In this document: positions 25,535-35,090 of the stretch, in pieces
Position numbering within the stretch: position 1 is the stretch's first letter
How the letters are laid out: each line of letters begins with the position of its first letter
From: CBDBJR01 sp965206445
GTDB lineage: Bacteria > Pseudomonadota > Gammaproteobacteria > Arenicellales > Poriferihabitantaceae
Reading direction: 5' to 3'
DNA length: 64,000 nucleotides
Assembly: GCA_965206445.1 (NCBI GenBank)
Contig: CBDBJR010000002.1
Span: 992,001-1,056,000, forward strand
The notes under the pieces: generated by a model
The model's database searches: none
What the model was told of the DNA's origin: nothing
What the model saw: the letters and a program-made list of their open reading frames with translations, nothing else
Program-made: the position numbers and the translations under genes

Positions 25535-26394
25535 GGCAGGACTTTTCTCAAGGCTTGTTCCACAATGTCCGTGGCCCCGGCTTTTTTGAGTGCGGGAATG
25601 AGCACGCCCACCTGGTTTTTGTCCACCACGCTGCGCACGGCAAAATCCCGACCGCCGGCCAGGGGTTGAACGGTAGGGGATTTCATGGCCGGCAGGGCAT
25701 TGAGCAGTTGGTCGAGATGCTGCTTGCTGACATTCATTTCCAGCATCACTTTCCGGCGGGCTACCAGAGCGGCTTCCAGCAACATGGCGATGTTTTCAGC
25801 CTGTTTTCTGATTTGAGAATTTTTAAGTAACTCCCGGTTCACCAGAAAACTGGTAGAGGAATGCATGAGGGTATCTAAAATGGCCAGTTGGTTGGCTTTC
25901 AGAGTGGAGCCGGTGGAGGTGTTGTCGATAATCATATCCGCATCATCCGGCGGATACACTTCGGTGGTGCCGTTGGTCCGCAGCACAATGGCATTGATGC
26001 CCTGTTTTTTCAGGTACTTCCTGCCAATATTGACATACTCCGTGGCCAGCACCGGTTTTTCCTTTTTCTTCAATTTGGCCAGGGTCGTGCCTTCCGGGGC
26101 CGCCAGTACCAGACGGACCGGATTCAACCCCAGTTCCAGCATCACTTCCACTTTGGCGCTGTGTTCTTTGACCCAGTCCATGCCGCAAAAACCGAAGTCA
26201 TGACGGCCAATGGCAATGAGATTGGGAATATTGATCGGCTTGAGAAATTTCACATCAATCTCGTCCACCTGGCATCGCGGACGGTAGTTGCGATCAGATT
26301 CTTCCACATGATAGCCGCACTCCGTCAATAGCGGCATCAACTTGCTGTTCATACGACCGGTGGGGATTAACATACGGATTTTGGGCGTTTTCAT
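25531..26394 (-). CDS. hisG: ATP phosphoribosyltransferase, long form
   Basis: The 287-residue enzyme catalyses the first, feedback-controlled step of histidine synthesis. It shows IRMLIPTGRMNSKLMPLL, a PRPP-loop segment MIIDNTSTGSTLKANQL (conserved E/D...TG.T) and a C-terminal ACT-like regulatory part (QPLAGGRDFAVRSVVDKN), so it is the long, HisZ-independent form. ATG 26394 is chosen; a GTG 14 codons upstream is also possible, and neither has a strong ribosome site. First gene of the his operon; no leader peptide rich in His codons was seen. Confidence 0.9.
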   Translation of the reverse strand: MKTPKIRMLIPTGRMNSKLMPLLTECGYHVEESDRNYRPRCQVDEIDVKFLKPINIPNLIAIGRHDFGFCGMDWVKEHSAKVEVMLELGLNPVRLVLAAPEGTTLAKLKKKEKPVLATEYVNIGRKYLKKQGINAIVLRTNGTTEVYPPDDADMIIDNTSTGSTLKANQLAILDTLMHSSTSFLVNRELLKNSQIRKQAENIAMLLEAALVARRKVMLEMNVSKQHLDQLLNALPAMKSPTVQPLAGGRDFAVRSVVDKNQVGVLIPALKKAGATDIVEQALRKVLP

Positions 26395-26660
26395 TTTATT
26401 TGTCGTTGGATTTTTTGGGGCAACACGGGGCGGCACTCGCCGGGAGATCAGGCGCGGTGATGGGGATGTCGAGAGGGATATTTTCCGGCCTGCATAGGGG
26501 CGATATTATGATCCAATCCCGGGGAACTGTCCAGCCCGGACAGCAAATGGCGGATTCAACCCCGAAGTGCAACCGGTGGGCCCTGTGCCGGACCCTGGCC
26601 AGGCCATGTCGGTTGTCGCGGCGGATTGAGTGGCGAGCGATGAGAGACGTGGGCTTGCCT

Positions 26661-26772
26661 GCCCTCACCCAACCCTCTCCCAGAGGGAGAGGGCTAAAGC
26701 CGACAACCGCCTTCGCCTTCCGGGATAGCCGGAAACTCCCTCTCCCTCTGGGAGAGGGCCGGGGTGAGGGCC
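26661..26772. repeat. REP/MITE-like inverted repeat
   Basis: Two arms, GCCCTCACCC..CCCTCTCCC plus a self-complementary GAGGGAGAGGG (26661-26694) and its inverted counterpart (26736-26772), flank about 40 bases. Elements of this CCCTCACCC/CCCTCTCCC kind are scattered noncoding repeats in many proteobacteria. It lies in the 495-base gap between hisG and the MetE-like gene; apart from this element I see no gene there. It may terminate or insulate transcription. Confidence 0.7.
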
Positions 26773-26889
26773 GCCGCACGCGAACCACCGCCCCGGAATC
26801 TCACCCTCCCATCAGCGGTGAAATTGCACTTATCCGTTGAATTCACCAAACGCGGCATTCGTATGCAAACGGGTATGTGAAAATGTGTG

Positions 26890-27942
26890 CTACCCAATCA
26901 GTCTGGCCGCCTCAGCCAGATTCGTCATCTTTGCAATCGCCGTCTTCCGATCCAACATTCCCAACCCACAATCGGGCGCCGCCATCAACCGAGCCGCATC
27001 GATATGATGCAACGCCGCTTGCAACCGCGCCTCAATCTCCGTCACCGCTTCCACCCGACTGCGCGCAATTGCCACCACTCCCAGAATAATCGTCTTCGTC
27101 GGATACCGCTCCAATAACGTCAAATCATTGTGACGATGGGCATCCTCAAGCGAGATCGCTTGCACCGTTGACCCCTCCAGCGCAGCCGCCAGCTCAAAAT
27201 ATACCTTCCGATCTGCCTTTGCATAATCCTCATTATCAACTCGATCGGGATACCCGCAACACAGATGCACCGCCGACACGACCCCGTTCGGCAATCCATC
27301 AAAGCAGCGATCCAACAACGCTACCCCGAAACTCAGCGCCTTCTCGGGATTGCGGGCAAATACAGGCTCATCAATCTGTATCCAGCGGCAACCTGCCGTT
27401 GCCAGCGCGAGTACCTCCCGGTTGATGGCATTCGCCAACGCCGCCCCCCATTCGCGCGCATTGGCATAATAGCGATTGGCCGTCGAATCCATAATCGTAA
27501 TCGGCCCTGGAATGGTGATTTTGACCGGCTTATCCGTCACCGCTTGTGCCACCGTCCAATCGGCAGGCAAAAAAGCGTCGCCAGCCGCAATGGGGCCTGT
27601 CACTGTCGGCACATGGGAACGCCATGTGCCATTGCGCATATCAGCGCGCTCTGTCAGCACGTTAAAATCGTACCCTGCCAAATGGCGGCAATGGTAATGA
27701 ATGTAATTTTCGCGCCGAATTTCACCATCGGTAGGCACATCAATCCCGGCATTGACTTGATCCAGCACCGCATCCTGCGTCCCTCTGTCCAACAGGCCAT
27801 GCAACTCTGCCGTATGTAATTTTGCAAATGCGTCATACGCCTGGGTGGTATACAGATGGAGTGTTTCCGAGCGGAACCAGTCCGGGATTGCAACAAAATC
27901 AGGCTTGGGGTACGCCCCAATCGTGGTGGTTAAAACCGGCAT
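26890..27942 (-). CDS. Core (MetE C-terminal type) methionine synthase-like protein
   Basis: The 350-residue TIM barrel corresponds to the catalytic half of cobalamin-independent methionine synthase without the N-terminal half of full-length MetE (about 750 residues). Zinc ligands are visible as H226 and C228 (HLCCGYPD), E266 (SLEDAH) and C325 (APDCGLG), and the substrate region DEPVFARNPE is present. AGGAGA precedes the ATG. Such core enzymes can use methyl donors other than methyl-folate, or act in demethylation; the donor here is unknown. It lies downstream of the dpp/amidase genes on the same strand, so the substrate may be an imported compound. Confidence 0.8.
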   Translation of the reverse strand: MPVLTTTIGAYPKPDFVAIPDWFRSETLHLYTTQAYDAFAKLHTAELHGLLDRGTQDAVLDQVNAGIDVPTDGEIRRENYIHYHCRHLAGYDFNVLTERADMRNGTWRSHVPTVTGPIAAGDAFLPADWTVAQAVTDKPVKITIPGPITIMDSTANRYYANAREWGAALANAINREVLALATAGCRWIQIDEPVFARNPEKALSFGVALLDRCFDGLPNGVVSAVHLCCGYPDRVDNEDYAKADRKVYFELAAALEGSTVQAISLEDAHRHNDLTLLERYPTKTIILGVVAIARSRVEAVTEIEARLQAALHHIDAARLMAAPDCGLGMLDRKTAIAKMTNLAEAARLIG

Positions 27943-28026
27943 GGGAATCTCCTACAGGTATTTTTGTGTCAACGCTCTGAGGCTGATGCCGGGAGCATAC
28001 CCGAGAACGGCATAACTATGTGATGA

Positions 28027-28158
28027 TCACAGTGCGATCTGATTGGCGCGTTGGATGACGGCATCAAGCAGTTCGACCGGGGACAGATCACCGGACCTGA
28101 ACAACCCGATGGCTTCGGTAGCCGATAGATAGTGCAGACGGTCTGTATCCGGAGACCT
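28027..28158 (-). pseudogene. N-terminal stub of a second amidase
   Basis: About 40 codons encode DRLHYLSATEAIGLFRSGDL and SPVELLDAVIQRANQ, clearly homologous to the first residues of the adjacent intact amidase (LCYLSATEVLQRF, SPVEYLAALIDR), then a stop. The catalytic Lys-Ser-Ser region is missing. It directly follows the intact gene in the same direction, so it is the remainder of a tandem duplicate. Confidence 0.75.
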
Positions 28159-28159
28159 G

Positions 28160-29641
28160 TTACTTTTTGTGTCCGGAGTTGATGCGGTTAAGACTGCAAG
28201 GGCGATCGATCCAGAGGGCAGGGCGACGTTCGGGGCAATCCAGCCAGGGCTGCGCGGATTCCAGCGCACTGGCTACCCGAAAAACCCGCTCATCGTCGAG
28301 ATGGCGCGCGACAATCTGGACACCGGTTGGCAGGCCATTTCCACCTACACCGGACGGAACGGAAAGCACCGGCAATCGGCCCAGCATATTAAACGGATGG
28401 CACATGCACCAGCCATATAGCGGGTCCACGGTTTTGCCGTTAATAATGACCGGGTCGTTCGGATTCTGAGCGGCCGGAATTTCGTGGAAGTTCAAGGTCG
28501 GACACACGAAAGCGTAACAATCTTCCATGATCGCGCCGGCGTGACGTGACATGGCGGCCTGCATTTCGTAGGCTGCGTAAAAATCGCTGGCCGTGGTTTT
28601 GTCGCTGGCTTCGGCGCAATACAGCGCCCAGGGCGAGGCCAGCCCGGGATCCGTATCGACATAGCTCTTGATAAAGCCGCCGAACAGATGGTCGAGGTAA
28701 TTCTGCGTTGCGCGATCCGCCGCTGCGTTCCATTCGAAATTAACCTCCACCAGTTCTGCGCCCAGGCTTTCCAGCAGTTCCAGCGTGCGCCTGGTATTGG
28801 CGCGGACATGTTCATCAACTTCGAAGAACCCCAGGTCCATTGACCAGGCGATTTTCAATCCGCGGATGTCGTCGTAGCTGTCAGGCAATACATATTTTGG
28901 GCGGATGGAGGCATTGTCGAGCGGGTGCGGTCCGCAGAGGATATTTTGCATCAGTATGGTGTCACGCACGGTGCGACCCATGGGGCCGACGACGGCGTAC
29001 ATATCAAAGGCAAACGCCGTATTGTCCGGGTTGCGGCCATACGGCGGTTTGTAACCCACCACGCCGCAACTCGCCGCCGGAATGCGGATGGAACCGCCAA
29101 TGTCGGACCCGGTCGCCAGCGGCGTGGTGCCGGCGGCGAGACTGGCGCCGGAACCACCGGAGGAGCCGCCACTGGTGATGCCGTGTTTCCATGGCGTGTG
29201 CGTGGTGCCGTGGATGCGGGAATCGGTGATACCCGCACAGCAGAACTCGGGCGTGGTCGTGCGCGCATGCACAATTGCACCCGCGTCCAGCAATCGTTGA
29301 ACCGAATAATGGGTTTCCGTGCTGACATTGTCTTTTAGATAAAGCGACCCGGAGGTCACCGGCTGACCTGCGATGTCCATCTCGTCCTTGACGGCTACGG
29401 GCAAACCTTCGAGCGGGCGAATATTACTGTCTGACCGTGCATACTTTGCCTCTGCCACGCGCGCCTGTTCCATGGCTTCGTCAAACCGGGTAAAGGCAAA
29501 AGCGTTGATGACCGGCTCGGCTTGTACGCTCCTGTCAATCAGTGCCGCGAGGTATTCGACCGGTGACAGGGAGCGGGACCGGAAGCGCTGCAGCACTTCG
29601 GTCGCGGACAGGTAGCATAGTTCGAGATCTACGGATGGCAT
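28160..29641 (-). CDS. Amidase signature family hydrolase
   Basis: The 493-residue protein carries the Lys-cisSer-Ser catalytic set of amidase-signature enzymes: K85 in VAVKDEMDIAG, the serine pair at 160-161 in GGSSGGSGAS, and nucleophile S184 in GSDIGGSIRIPA. Members hydrolyse varied amides (GatA-like glutaminyl amides, acylamides, aryl-acylamides); the lack of gatB/gatC neighbours argues for a catabolic enzyme. It starts six bases after the dpp ATPase stop with AGGGG as ribosome site, so it belongs to the dpp operon and may act on an imported peptide-like or amide substrate. Confidence 0.87.
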   Translation of the reverse strand: MPSVDLELCYLSATEVLQRFRSRSLSPVEYLAALIDRSVQAEPVINAFAFTRFDEAMEQARVAEAKYARSDSNIRPLEGLPVAVKDEMDIAGQPVTSGSLYLKDNVSTETHYSVQRLLDAGAIVHARTTTPEFCCAGITDSRIHGTTHTPWKHGITSGGSSGGSGASLAAGTTPLATGSDIGGSIRIPAASCGVVGYKPPYGRNPDNTAFAFDMYAVVGPMGRTVRDTILMQNILCGPHPLDNASIRPKYVLPDSYDDIRGLKIAWSMDLGFFEVDEHVRANTRRTLELLESLGAELVEVNFEWNAAADRATQNYLDHLFGGFIKSYVDTDPGLASPWALYCAEASDKTTASDFYAAYEMQAAMSRHAGAIMEDCYAFVCPTLNFHEIPAAQNPNDPVIINGKTVDPLYGWCMCHPFNMLGRLPVLSVPSGVGGNGLPTGVQIVARHLDDERVFRVASALESAQPWLDCPERRPALWIDRPCSLNRINSGHKK

Positions 29642-29647
29642 GATTGT

Positions 29648-31351
29648 TTACCCCTGGGTTAACGGTGGTTGGAAATTCGGGTGAATATTTGCCGCAATTA
29701 ATTTGCGCGTGTAATCGTGGTTCGGCGCAGTGAAAATGGATTCGGTGGTGCCCACTTCGAGAAAATCTCCCATGTACATGATCGCCACGCGGTCACTGAT
29801 GTGACGAACCACGTGCAGGTTATGGGTGATCAGCAATATGGAGACGCCGGTCTCGTCCTGAATGGAAGCCAGCAAATTGAGCACCTCTCCCTGGATAGAG
29901 ACATCCAGCCCGGCCGTCGGCTCGTCCGCAATAATCAGCTTCGGCCGCAGTGCAATCGCGCGGGCAACGGCCACGCGCCGTGCCTGACCACCGGACAATT
30001 CGTGCGGGTATCGATCCAGGAAGCTCGCATCCAGTCCGACAAGGCCCAGCAGACGTTCGGCTTCCCGGCGATAATTGCTCCCGGGGATGTTGTGAATCCG
30101 CAACGGCTCGATAACCGCCTGCCATAGTTTCATGCGCGGACTCAGCGCACCGACCGGGTCCTGAAACAGAAACGCAATTTCCTGACGAACCGTCTTGTAA
30201 CGGGAGTCAGAGAGATTGATCAGCTCTTTGCCGTTAAATATAATGGACCCGTTCTGTGCTTTTTGCAGTCCAACAATAGTGCGTGCTATGGTGGTCTTTC
30301 CGGAGCCGCTTTCGCCGACGATCGCGACCGTCTCGCCCTGGCTGATCTGCAGATCGATACCTTTGATTGCCTCTATCTTGAAGCCGTCGCCGCCGAACAG
30401 GCCGCCGAGAAAGGACTTTGTCTCGAAAGTGACAGCAAGGTTGGAGATTTTCAGTACCGGCTCACGATCCGACTTAACGCGATCAAGGGCACCGGTTTCA
30501 ATCCGTAGTGGCGTGTCGGGATCATCCGCCGTTGTCGGCAGTCGCCGCGTCTTTCCCTCAATCCGGGCGGGGTCGCAGCGCAGCAGCATTTTTGTGTACG
30601 GATCATGCGGCTTGCCAAATACATTCTCGACCGTCCCCTGTTCGCGGACGACGCCATGCTGCATGACGACTACGTCATCACACAAACTTGTCACCACCCC
30701 GAGGTGGTGGGTGACAAATAACATGGAACAGCCGATTTCGGTCTGAAGCTCTTTCAGCAGTTTGATGATTTCAAGCTCGAGGGTGGCATCCAGTGCGGTG
30801 GTCGCCTCGTCGGCAATGAGCAGGTCGGGCTTCATCATGACGGCCATCGCGATGGAAACCCGCTGGCGCTGACCGCCGGATAACTCATGCGGGTACATAT
30901 CCAGTCTGCGTTCGGGGTCCGGCATGTTGACTCGCCGCAACATGGCAAGGGCGGCCTGTCGTTTCGCGGCAACGGGTTTGCCTGAACGAAACTGTATATC
31001 CTTCATCTGCTCGCCGACGATCAGGGTTGGCGTGAGCGCACGTAACGGATCCTGTGAAATATAGGTTATCCGCTCACCCCGGAGGGAGCGCATTTGATCG
31101 GCCGGAAGCGTCGACAAATCCATTCCATCAAACAGGATCCGGCCGGATCGGATCTTCGCGGCGTCAGGCTGTAGCCCGAGAATGGCCCGTGCCAGGGTCG
31201 ATTTGCCACTACCGCTTTCACCCACGATCCCCAGGATACGACCTTTGCCTATCCTGAGAGAGACCTCGGACAGGGTTCTGACAGGACCGTAATCCAGTGT
31301 CAGATTATCGACCGTGACAGCCGCATCGTATGCCGCCTCCGAATGGATCAC
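29648..31351 (-). CDS. Dipeptide/oligopeptide ABC transporter ATPase, DppD-DppF fusion
   Basis: The 567-residue protein has two complete ABC domains: first Walker A GESGSGKST (about 45-53) with LSGGQRQR and LIADEATTALD; second Walker A GESGSGKTT (about 346-354) with LSGGQARR and LIIADEPTAGLD. Each is followed by the C-terminal oligopeptide-transporter extension. Such fused ATPases (GsiA/YejF style) replace separate DppD and DppF. Encoded three bases after the permease gene upstream. Confidence 0.9.
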   Translation of the reverse strand: MIHSEAAYDAAVTVDNLTLDYGPVRTLSEVSLRIGKGRILGIVGESGSGKSTLARAILGLQPDAAKIRSGRILFDGMDLSTLPADQMRSLRGERITYISQDPLRALTPTLIVGEQMKDIQFRSGKPVAAKRQAALAMLRRVNMPDPERRLDMYPHELSGGQRQRVSIAMAVMMKPDLLIADEATTALDATLELEIIKLLKELQTEIGCSMLFVTHHLGVVTSLCDDVVVMQHGVVREQGTVENVFGKPHDPYTKMLLRCDPARIEGKTRRLPTTADDPDTPLRIETGALDRVKSDREPVLKISNLAVTFETKSFLGGLFGGDGFKIEAIKGIDLQISQGETVAIVGESGSGKTTIARTIVGLQKAQNGSIIFNGKELINLSDSRYKTVRQEIAFLFQDPVGALSPRMKLWQAVIEPLRIHNIPGSNYRREAERLLGLVGLDASFLDRYPHELSGGQARRVAVARAIALRPKLIIADEPTAGLDVSIQGEVLNLLASIQDETGVSILLITHNLHVVRHISDRVAIMYMGDFLEVGTTESIFTAPNHDYTRKLIAANIHPNFQPPLTQG

Positions 31352-31354
31352 GCC

Positions 31355-32227
31355 CTATCTCTCACGTCTGAATTTGGGATCGAAAGCATCGCGCAGGGCT
31401 TCACCGAGAAAGGTAAATCCAAGCGTTGCGATAATCACCGGTATGCCTGCGGACACCACCATCCAGGGCGTACGGCCGATGAATCGGTAGCCCTGATCGA
31501 GCATCAATCCCCAACTGGTCTCGGGTGGTTTGATACCGACACCGAGAAAACTCAACCCGGCCTCGGCGGTGATGATGATCGGAATGTCCATGCTGGCGAG
31601 GATCAGCATCGGGCCGATGATATTGGGTAAAATATGGATGCAGGTCACGCGCACGGCACCGGCGCCCATCGCCTTTTCGGCATCGATGAACTCCTGTTTC
31701 AGAATGGCAAGCGCAGCGGTTCGGACAATGCGCCCGTAATACGGCACGGAGGTCGCAATCAGAATGCCAACCACCGTCCAGATGCCGGCGCCAAACATGG
31801 GGCCGACCGCAAGCGCGAGTACGATCATGGGATAGGCGCGAATAGTGTCGAGGACGAGGACGATGGCGTTGTCCAGCCATCTCGGGCCGTAGGCCGCCAT
31901 GAAGCCAAGAACAGTACCGATGCTCAGAGCCGCGAAGGTAGACACCAGAGCGACTTTCAATGCGATGCGTCCGCCGTAGAGCGCGCGCGAAAAAGTATCT
32001 CTGCCCAGTTGATCCGTACCCAGTAAATGGTCCCAGGAAGGCGCCAGAAAGCGCGACGGCAAATCGATTTTTGCCGGGTCCCAGGGTGCCAGAAAGCTGG
32101 CAAATACTGCGAGGATGATCAGGGTTGAAACGAGGACTAATCCGAAAATGCCCATGGGGTCGGACAACAGTTTGCGGACCCCCTCCGAAAAACTCGACCG
32201 GCCGGTGCTGGACGTTTCGCCGGTCAT
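31355..32227 (-). CDS. dppC: Dipeptide-type ABC permease DppC
   Basis: The 290-residue inner-membrane protein has a hydrophilic N-terminus, a first membrane helix (GLVLVSTLIILAVFASFLAP), then LLGTDQLGRDTFSRALYGGRIAL and the EAA-type loop in FIDAEKAMGAGAVRVTCIHILPN. This is the DppC/OppC layout. Start overlaps the dppB stop by four bases. Confidence 0.9.
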   Translation of the reverse strand: MTGETSSTGRSSFSEGVRKLLSDPMGIFGLVLVSTLIILAVFASFLAPWDPAKIDLPSRFLAPSWDHLLGTDQLGRDTFSRALYGGRIALKVALVSTFAALSIGTVLGFMAAYGPRWLDNAIVLVLDTIRAYPMIVLALAVGPMFGAGIWTVVGILIATSVPYYGRIVRTAALAILKQEFIDAEKAMGAGAVRVTCIHILPNIIGPMLILASMDIPIIITAEAGLSFLGVGIKPPETSWGLMLDQGYRFIGRTPWMVVSAGIPVIIATLGFTFLGEALRDAFDPKFRRER

Positions 32228-33171
32228 TCCTGTGATTCCCGGATTCGAGGGTCGATCAGCGCGTTGATGATATCGGACAGTGTAGTCGCGGTTACCAGCA
32301 GGATAGTGCTGACCAGCACCACACCCATGGTGATGGGATAGTTTCTGACGTTGACCGCGTCATACATCATTTTGCCGATGCCGGGTCTGGCGAAGACGAT
32401 TTCCGCAAAGATGGCGCTTCCCAGCATGTAGCCGACGCCAATTCCCAGAACCGTGATGGTCGGTGCAACGGCAATTCGCAAGGCATAGCGATAAATCACC
32501 CAGCGCTCCGGCAAGCCATAGGCGCGGGCATTCAAGATGTAATCTTCATTCATGATTTCCAGCATCGCCGAGCGTACCAGCCGTGCAAGGTACCCCACCC
32601 AGCCGATGCCGACCGCTATGGCCGGCAAGATCAAATGATGCAGCTGATCGAGAATATCTCCACGCTCGCCCATGCCGATCGCGGGTAACCAGCGCAGATG
32701 AACGGCAAACAGAATCATTCCGTAAATGGCAATAATTAATGGCGGTACCGCAATTACGCTAACCGACGCGAAGCCGACGAGGCGATCTAAAAAAGTATTT
32801 CGATGCAGCGCGGAGTAACACCCCAGTGGAATGCCGAGCCCGGCCGCCAGTGCCAATGAGGCCAGAATCAGTGCAACCGTGTTGGGCAGCTGTTCCAGAA
32901 CGGCGGTGGCCACGTCGCGCCGGGTTTTGATGTCGTAGCCGAGTTCACCCTGGAAAACACCGGAGAGGAAGTGAAACACCTGCACCGGTATCGGTTGATC
33001 GAGACCCAGTCGCGCCTGCAGGCTGGCGATCATTTCGGGTGTCGCCCTGGGCCCCAGCATCAGCGCTACCGGATCACCCGGGGCCAGCTGCACGAGAATA
33101 TAGAGGGTCGAAATCGCCAGCGTGATGATAACGAACCCGAGCAGTATCCGTTTCAGGCAGAATTTCAGCAC
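32224..33171 (-). CDS. dppB: Dipeptide-type ABC permease DppB
   Basis: The 315-residue membrane protein begins with a single helix and a periplasmic segment containing VQLAPGDPVALMLGP, followed by five further helices and the coupling loop NEDYILNARAYGLPERWVIY. Typical DppB/OppB. Paired with dppC through overlapping start and stop. Confidence 0.9.
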   Translation of the reverse strand: MLKFCLKRILLGFVIITLAISTLYILVQLAPGDPVALMLGPRATPEMIASLQARLGLDQPIPVQVFHFLSGVFQGELGYDIKTRRDVATAVLEQLPNTVALILASLALAAGLGIPLGCYSALHRNTFLDRLVGFASVSVIAVPPLIIAIYGMILFAVHLRWLPAIGMGERGDILDQLHHLILPAIAVGIGWVGYLARLVRSAMLEIMNEDYILNARAYGLPERWVIYRYALRIAVAPTITVLGIGVGYMLGSAIFAEIVFARPGIGKMMYDAVNVRNYPITMGVVLVSTILLVTATTLSDIINALIDPRIRESQE

Positions 33172-33267
33172 CTGACTATTTCCGGAACCGATGATCCGGA
33201 CCAGAAGGCTTGCAGGGGCAGGTCACGGTGGATCAGCCCCGGTTCTGACCAACCTGAGCGCCGTTAA

Positions 33268-34818
33268 CTAGTTCTTGCGAAACGCATAGAATATCGGTTT
33301 CCCATCGGGCAACAGTCCGGGCACGATGCCCTTTTTGTACAAGATTACTTCAGGGGCGTTGTTGATGAACAGGAAGGATCCGGACGCCTCCATGAGGTCC
33401 TGCATTTCTATATACATATCGCCGCGCTTTTTATCGTCGGCAACTTTCCAGGCAGCGTTCTTTAACTCGGTGTACCTGGGGTCGTCGAAACCTTCCCAGT
33501 TCCAGCCTTCGAATTCGTCCGCAGTGAAGTACTGCAGGCCGTACATGGCTTCCGGATTGCCATACCATGCTTTCAGTGTCAATTGACGATCAGATGTCTT
33601 AATCGCAGTTGCGTCCCAGTAGGTTGCTTCATCCATACCCACCAATTCGATGTTGAGACCGATTTCGGCCAGATTGGCCTGGATAATCTGCGCCTCCGTT
33701 GAACGTGCACCGAAGTTGGCGTATCCCAGCTCGATGGTCAGCCCGTCGGCACCCGCTTGTTCGATCAGGGCACGCGCGGCGGCAACGTCGTGCTTGACCT
33801 TGCTGTTCGGCCGATAGCCGACCATGCCGGGGGCGGCGAAGCCGGTTGCGCGGGGAACGTCCATCCCTTCATAGGATGAAGCGATCAGCGTATCGATGTC
33901 GACGGCCATCTGGATCGCCTTGCGTACCTTGATATCGGCCAGCCTGGGATGCTGGGCATTCATCCCGAGCCAGGTAAAGTCTACGCTGTTCAGAACCCCC
34001 ACCCTGGCCTTGTCGCCGTGCTGGGCACGAAGCTGGTCCGGGCTGGTTGCGGTCGAGGTTAAAAAGTCGAGCTCGCCCGCAGCAAACGCGATCTCAGCCG
34101 CATTCGCATCGGCAATCGGGATCAGGATGATCTCGTCGAAATAGGGTTTGGGGCCGCGCCAGTTCGGATCGGCCTTCAGTACCATGCGCTCGCCGGGCGA
34201 GAACTCGGCAAAGGTATAGGCGCCGGCGGTCGCCTTTACCTGAACGGGCAGGCGGCCGTCATTTTCCATGGCCTCCTGTTTCGAAATGATCGTGCCCGAG
34301 AACCAGCCGAGGGTCGCCTGCCACATGGGGGCCGCCGCGTATTTCAGATGGATGATGCCGCTATGGCTACCGGTTACTTCCACATGGTCGATCGCATCAA
34401 ACTCGCTCGCAACGTAAGACCCCAGGCTCTCGTCGAGGTGCCGTTCGAACGAAAATTTCACGTCTTCTGCCGTCAGTTCACCATACCCGTTTGCCCACTG
34501 GATGCCCTGCTTGAGGCTAAACCTGATTTGCAGGGGATCGCTCCGGTCCACGGATTCGGCCGCATCCAGTTCGAGTTTCCACTCGTTACCGGGGGCCGGG
34601 GTCGCCAGTCGCGGTAGCAGGTTGAGCATCAGGTAACCATCCACCGAAGCGCCCCAGAATGCCGGGTCCAGACTTGCGGGGTCGCTGGGCACATAGACGC
34701 GCAGCGATTCTGCATTGGCGGTGCCTGCAATGGTTGCGAGCACAATGGCCGCAACCGCCGCCAGGCGCGCAATGCTACGGGTGGTTCTGTCAAACAGATT
34801 CAATATTGTCGTTTTCAT
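33268..34818 (-). CDS. dppA: Periplasmic peptide-binding protein of dpp transporter
   Basis: The 516-residue SBP_bac_5 family protein has a signal peptide (basic N-terminus, hydrophobic AAVAAIVLATIAG, cleavage after ANA), then LRVYVPSDPASLDPAF, the family's NGYGELTAEDVKFSFER block and KAIQMAVDIDTLI. It captures the substrate for DppBC and the fused ATPase. First gene of the operon; the divergent regulator lies 270 bases upstream. Ligand could be a peptide, opine or other amide. Confidence 0.88.
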   Translation of the reverse strand: MKTTILNLFDRTTRSIARLAAVAAIVLATIAGTANAESLRVYVPSDPASLDPAFWGASVDGYLMLNLLPRLATPAPGNEWKLELDAAESVDRSDPLQIRFSLKQGIQWANGYGELTAEDVKFSFERHLDESLGSYVASEFDAIDHVEVTGSHSGIIHLKYAAAPMWQATLGWFSGTIISKQEAMENDGRLPVQVKATAGAYTFAEFSPGERMVLKADPNWRGPKPYFDEIILIPIADANAAEIAFAAGELDFLTSTATSPDQLRAQHGDKARVGVLNSVDFTWLGMNAQHPRLADIKVRKAIQMAVDIDTLIASSYEGMDVPRATGFAAPGMVGYRPNSKVKHDVAAARALIEQAGADGLTIELGYANFGARSTEAQIIQANLAEIGLNIELVGMDEATYWDATAIKTSDRQLTLKAWYGNPEAMYGLQYFTADEFEGWNWEGFDDPRYTELKNAAWKVADDKKRGDMYIEMQDLMEASGSFLFINNAPEVILYKKGIVPGLLPDGKPIFYAFRKN

Positions 34819-35090
34819 GCATAGCCTCCTTTATTGATATTCGGACCCAGTCGGAATCGATGCGGTACCTGCAAGCCGGTCGGTGCTGTTGTTAATTGCC
34901 GGGTCAGCTTCGAGGTGGAATTCATATCCGGTCGAAATGACCCCCAATGGTCTTTCAGGGTGCTGCGATTACACAATCGCGGTCATTTTATCACCGGGAA
35001 TGGGTGATTTATATAGATTTGGGTGACGCGTAATGGTTTGAAGTAGCTGCAATTAGCGTCATACTGTAGCGTGTTTAATCAGCGAGCAAG
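34819..35090. promoter_or_regulatory. Divergent promoter region of dpp operon and HTH regulator
   Basis: The 272-base gap separates two divergent genes and must hold both promoters. AAGGAGG sits just before the dppA ATG on the minus strand. No operator dyad stood out clearly; an AT-rich stretch near 34975-35035 is the likeliest promoter core. Confidence 0.4.

Noticed and set aside
34819..35090. A specific operator for the HTH regulator
   Set aside because: No dyad convincing enough to assign could be found by eye.
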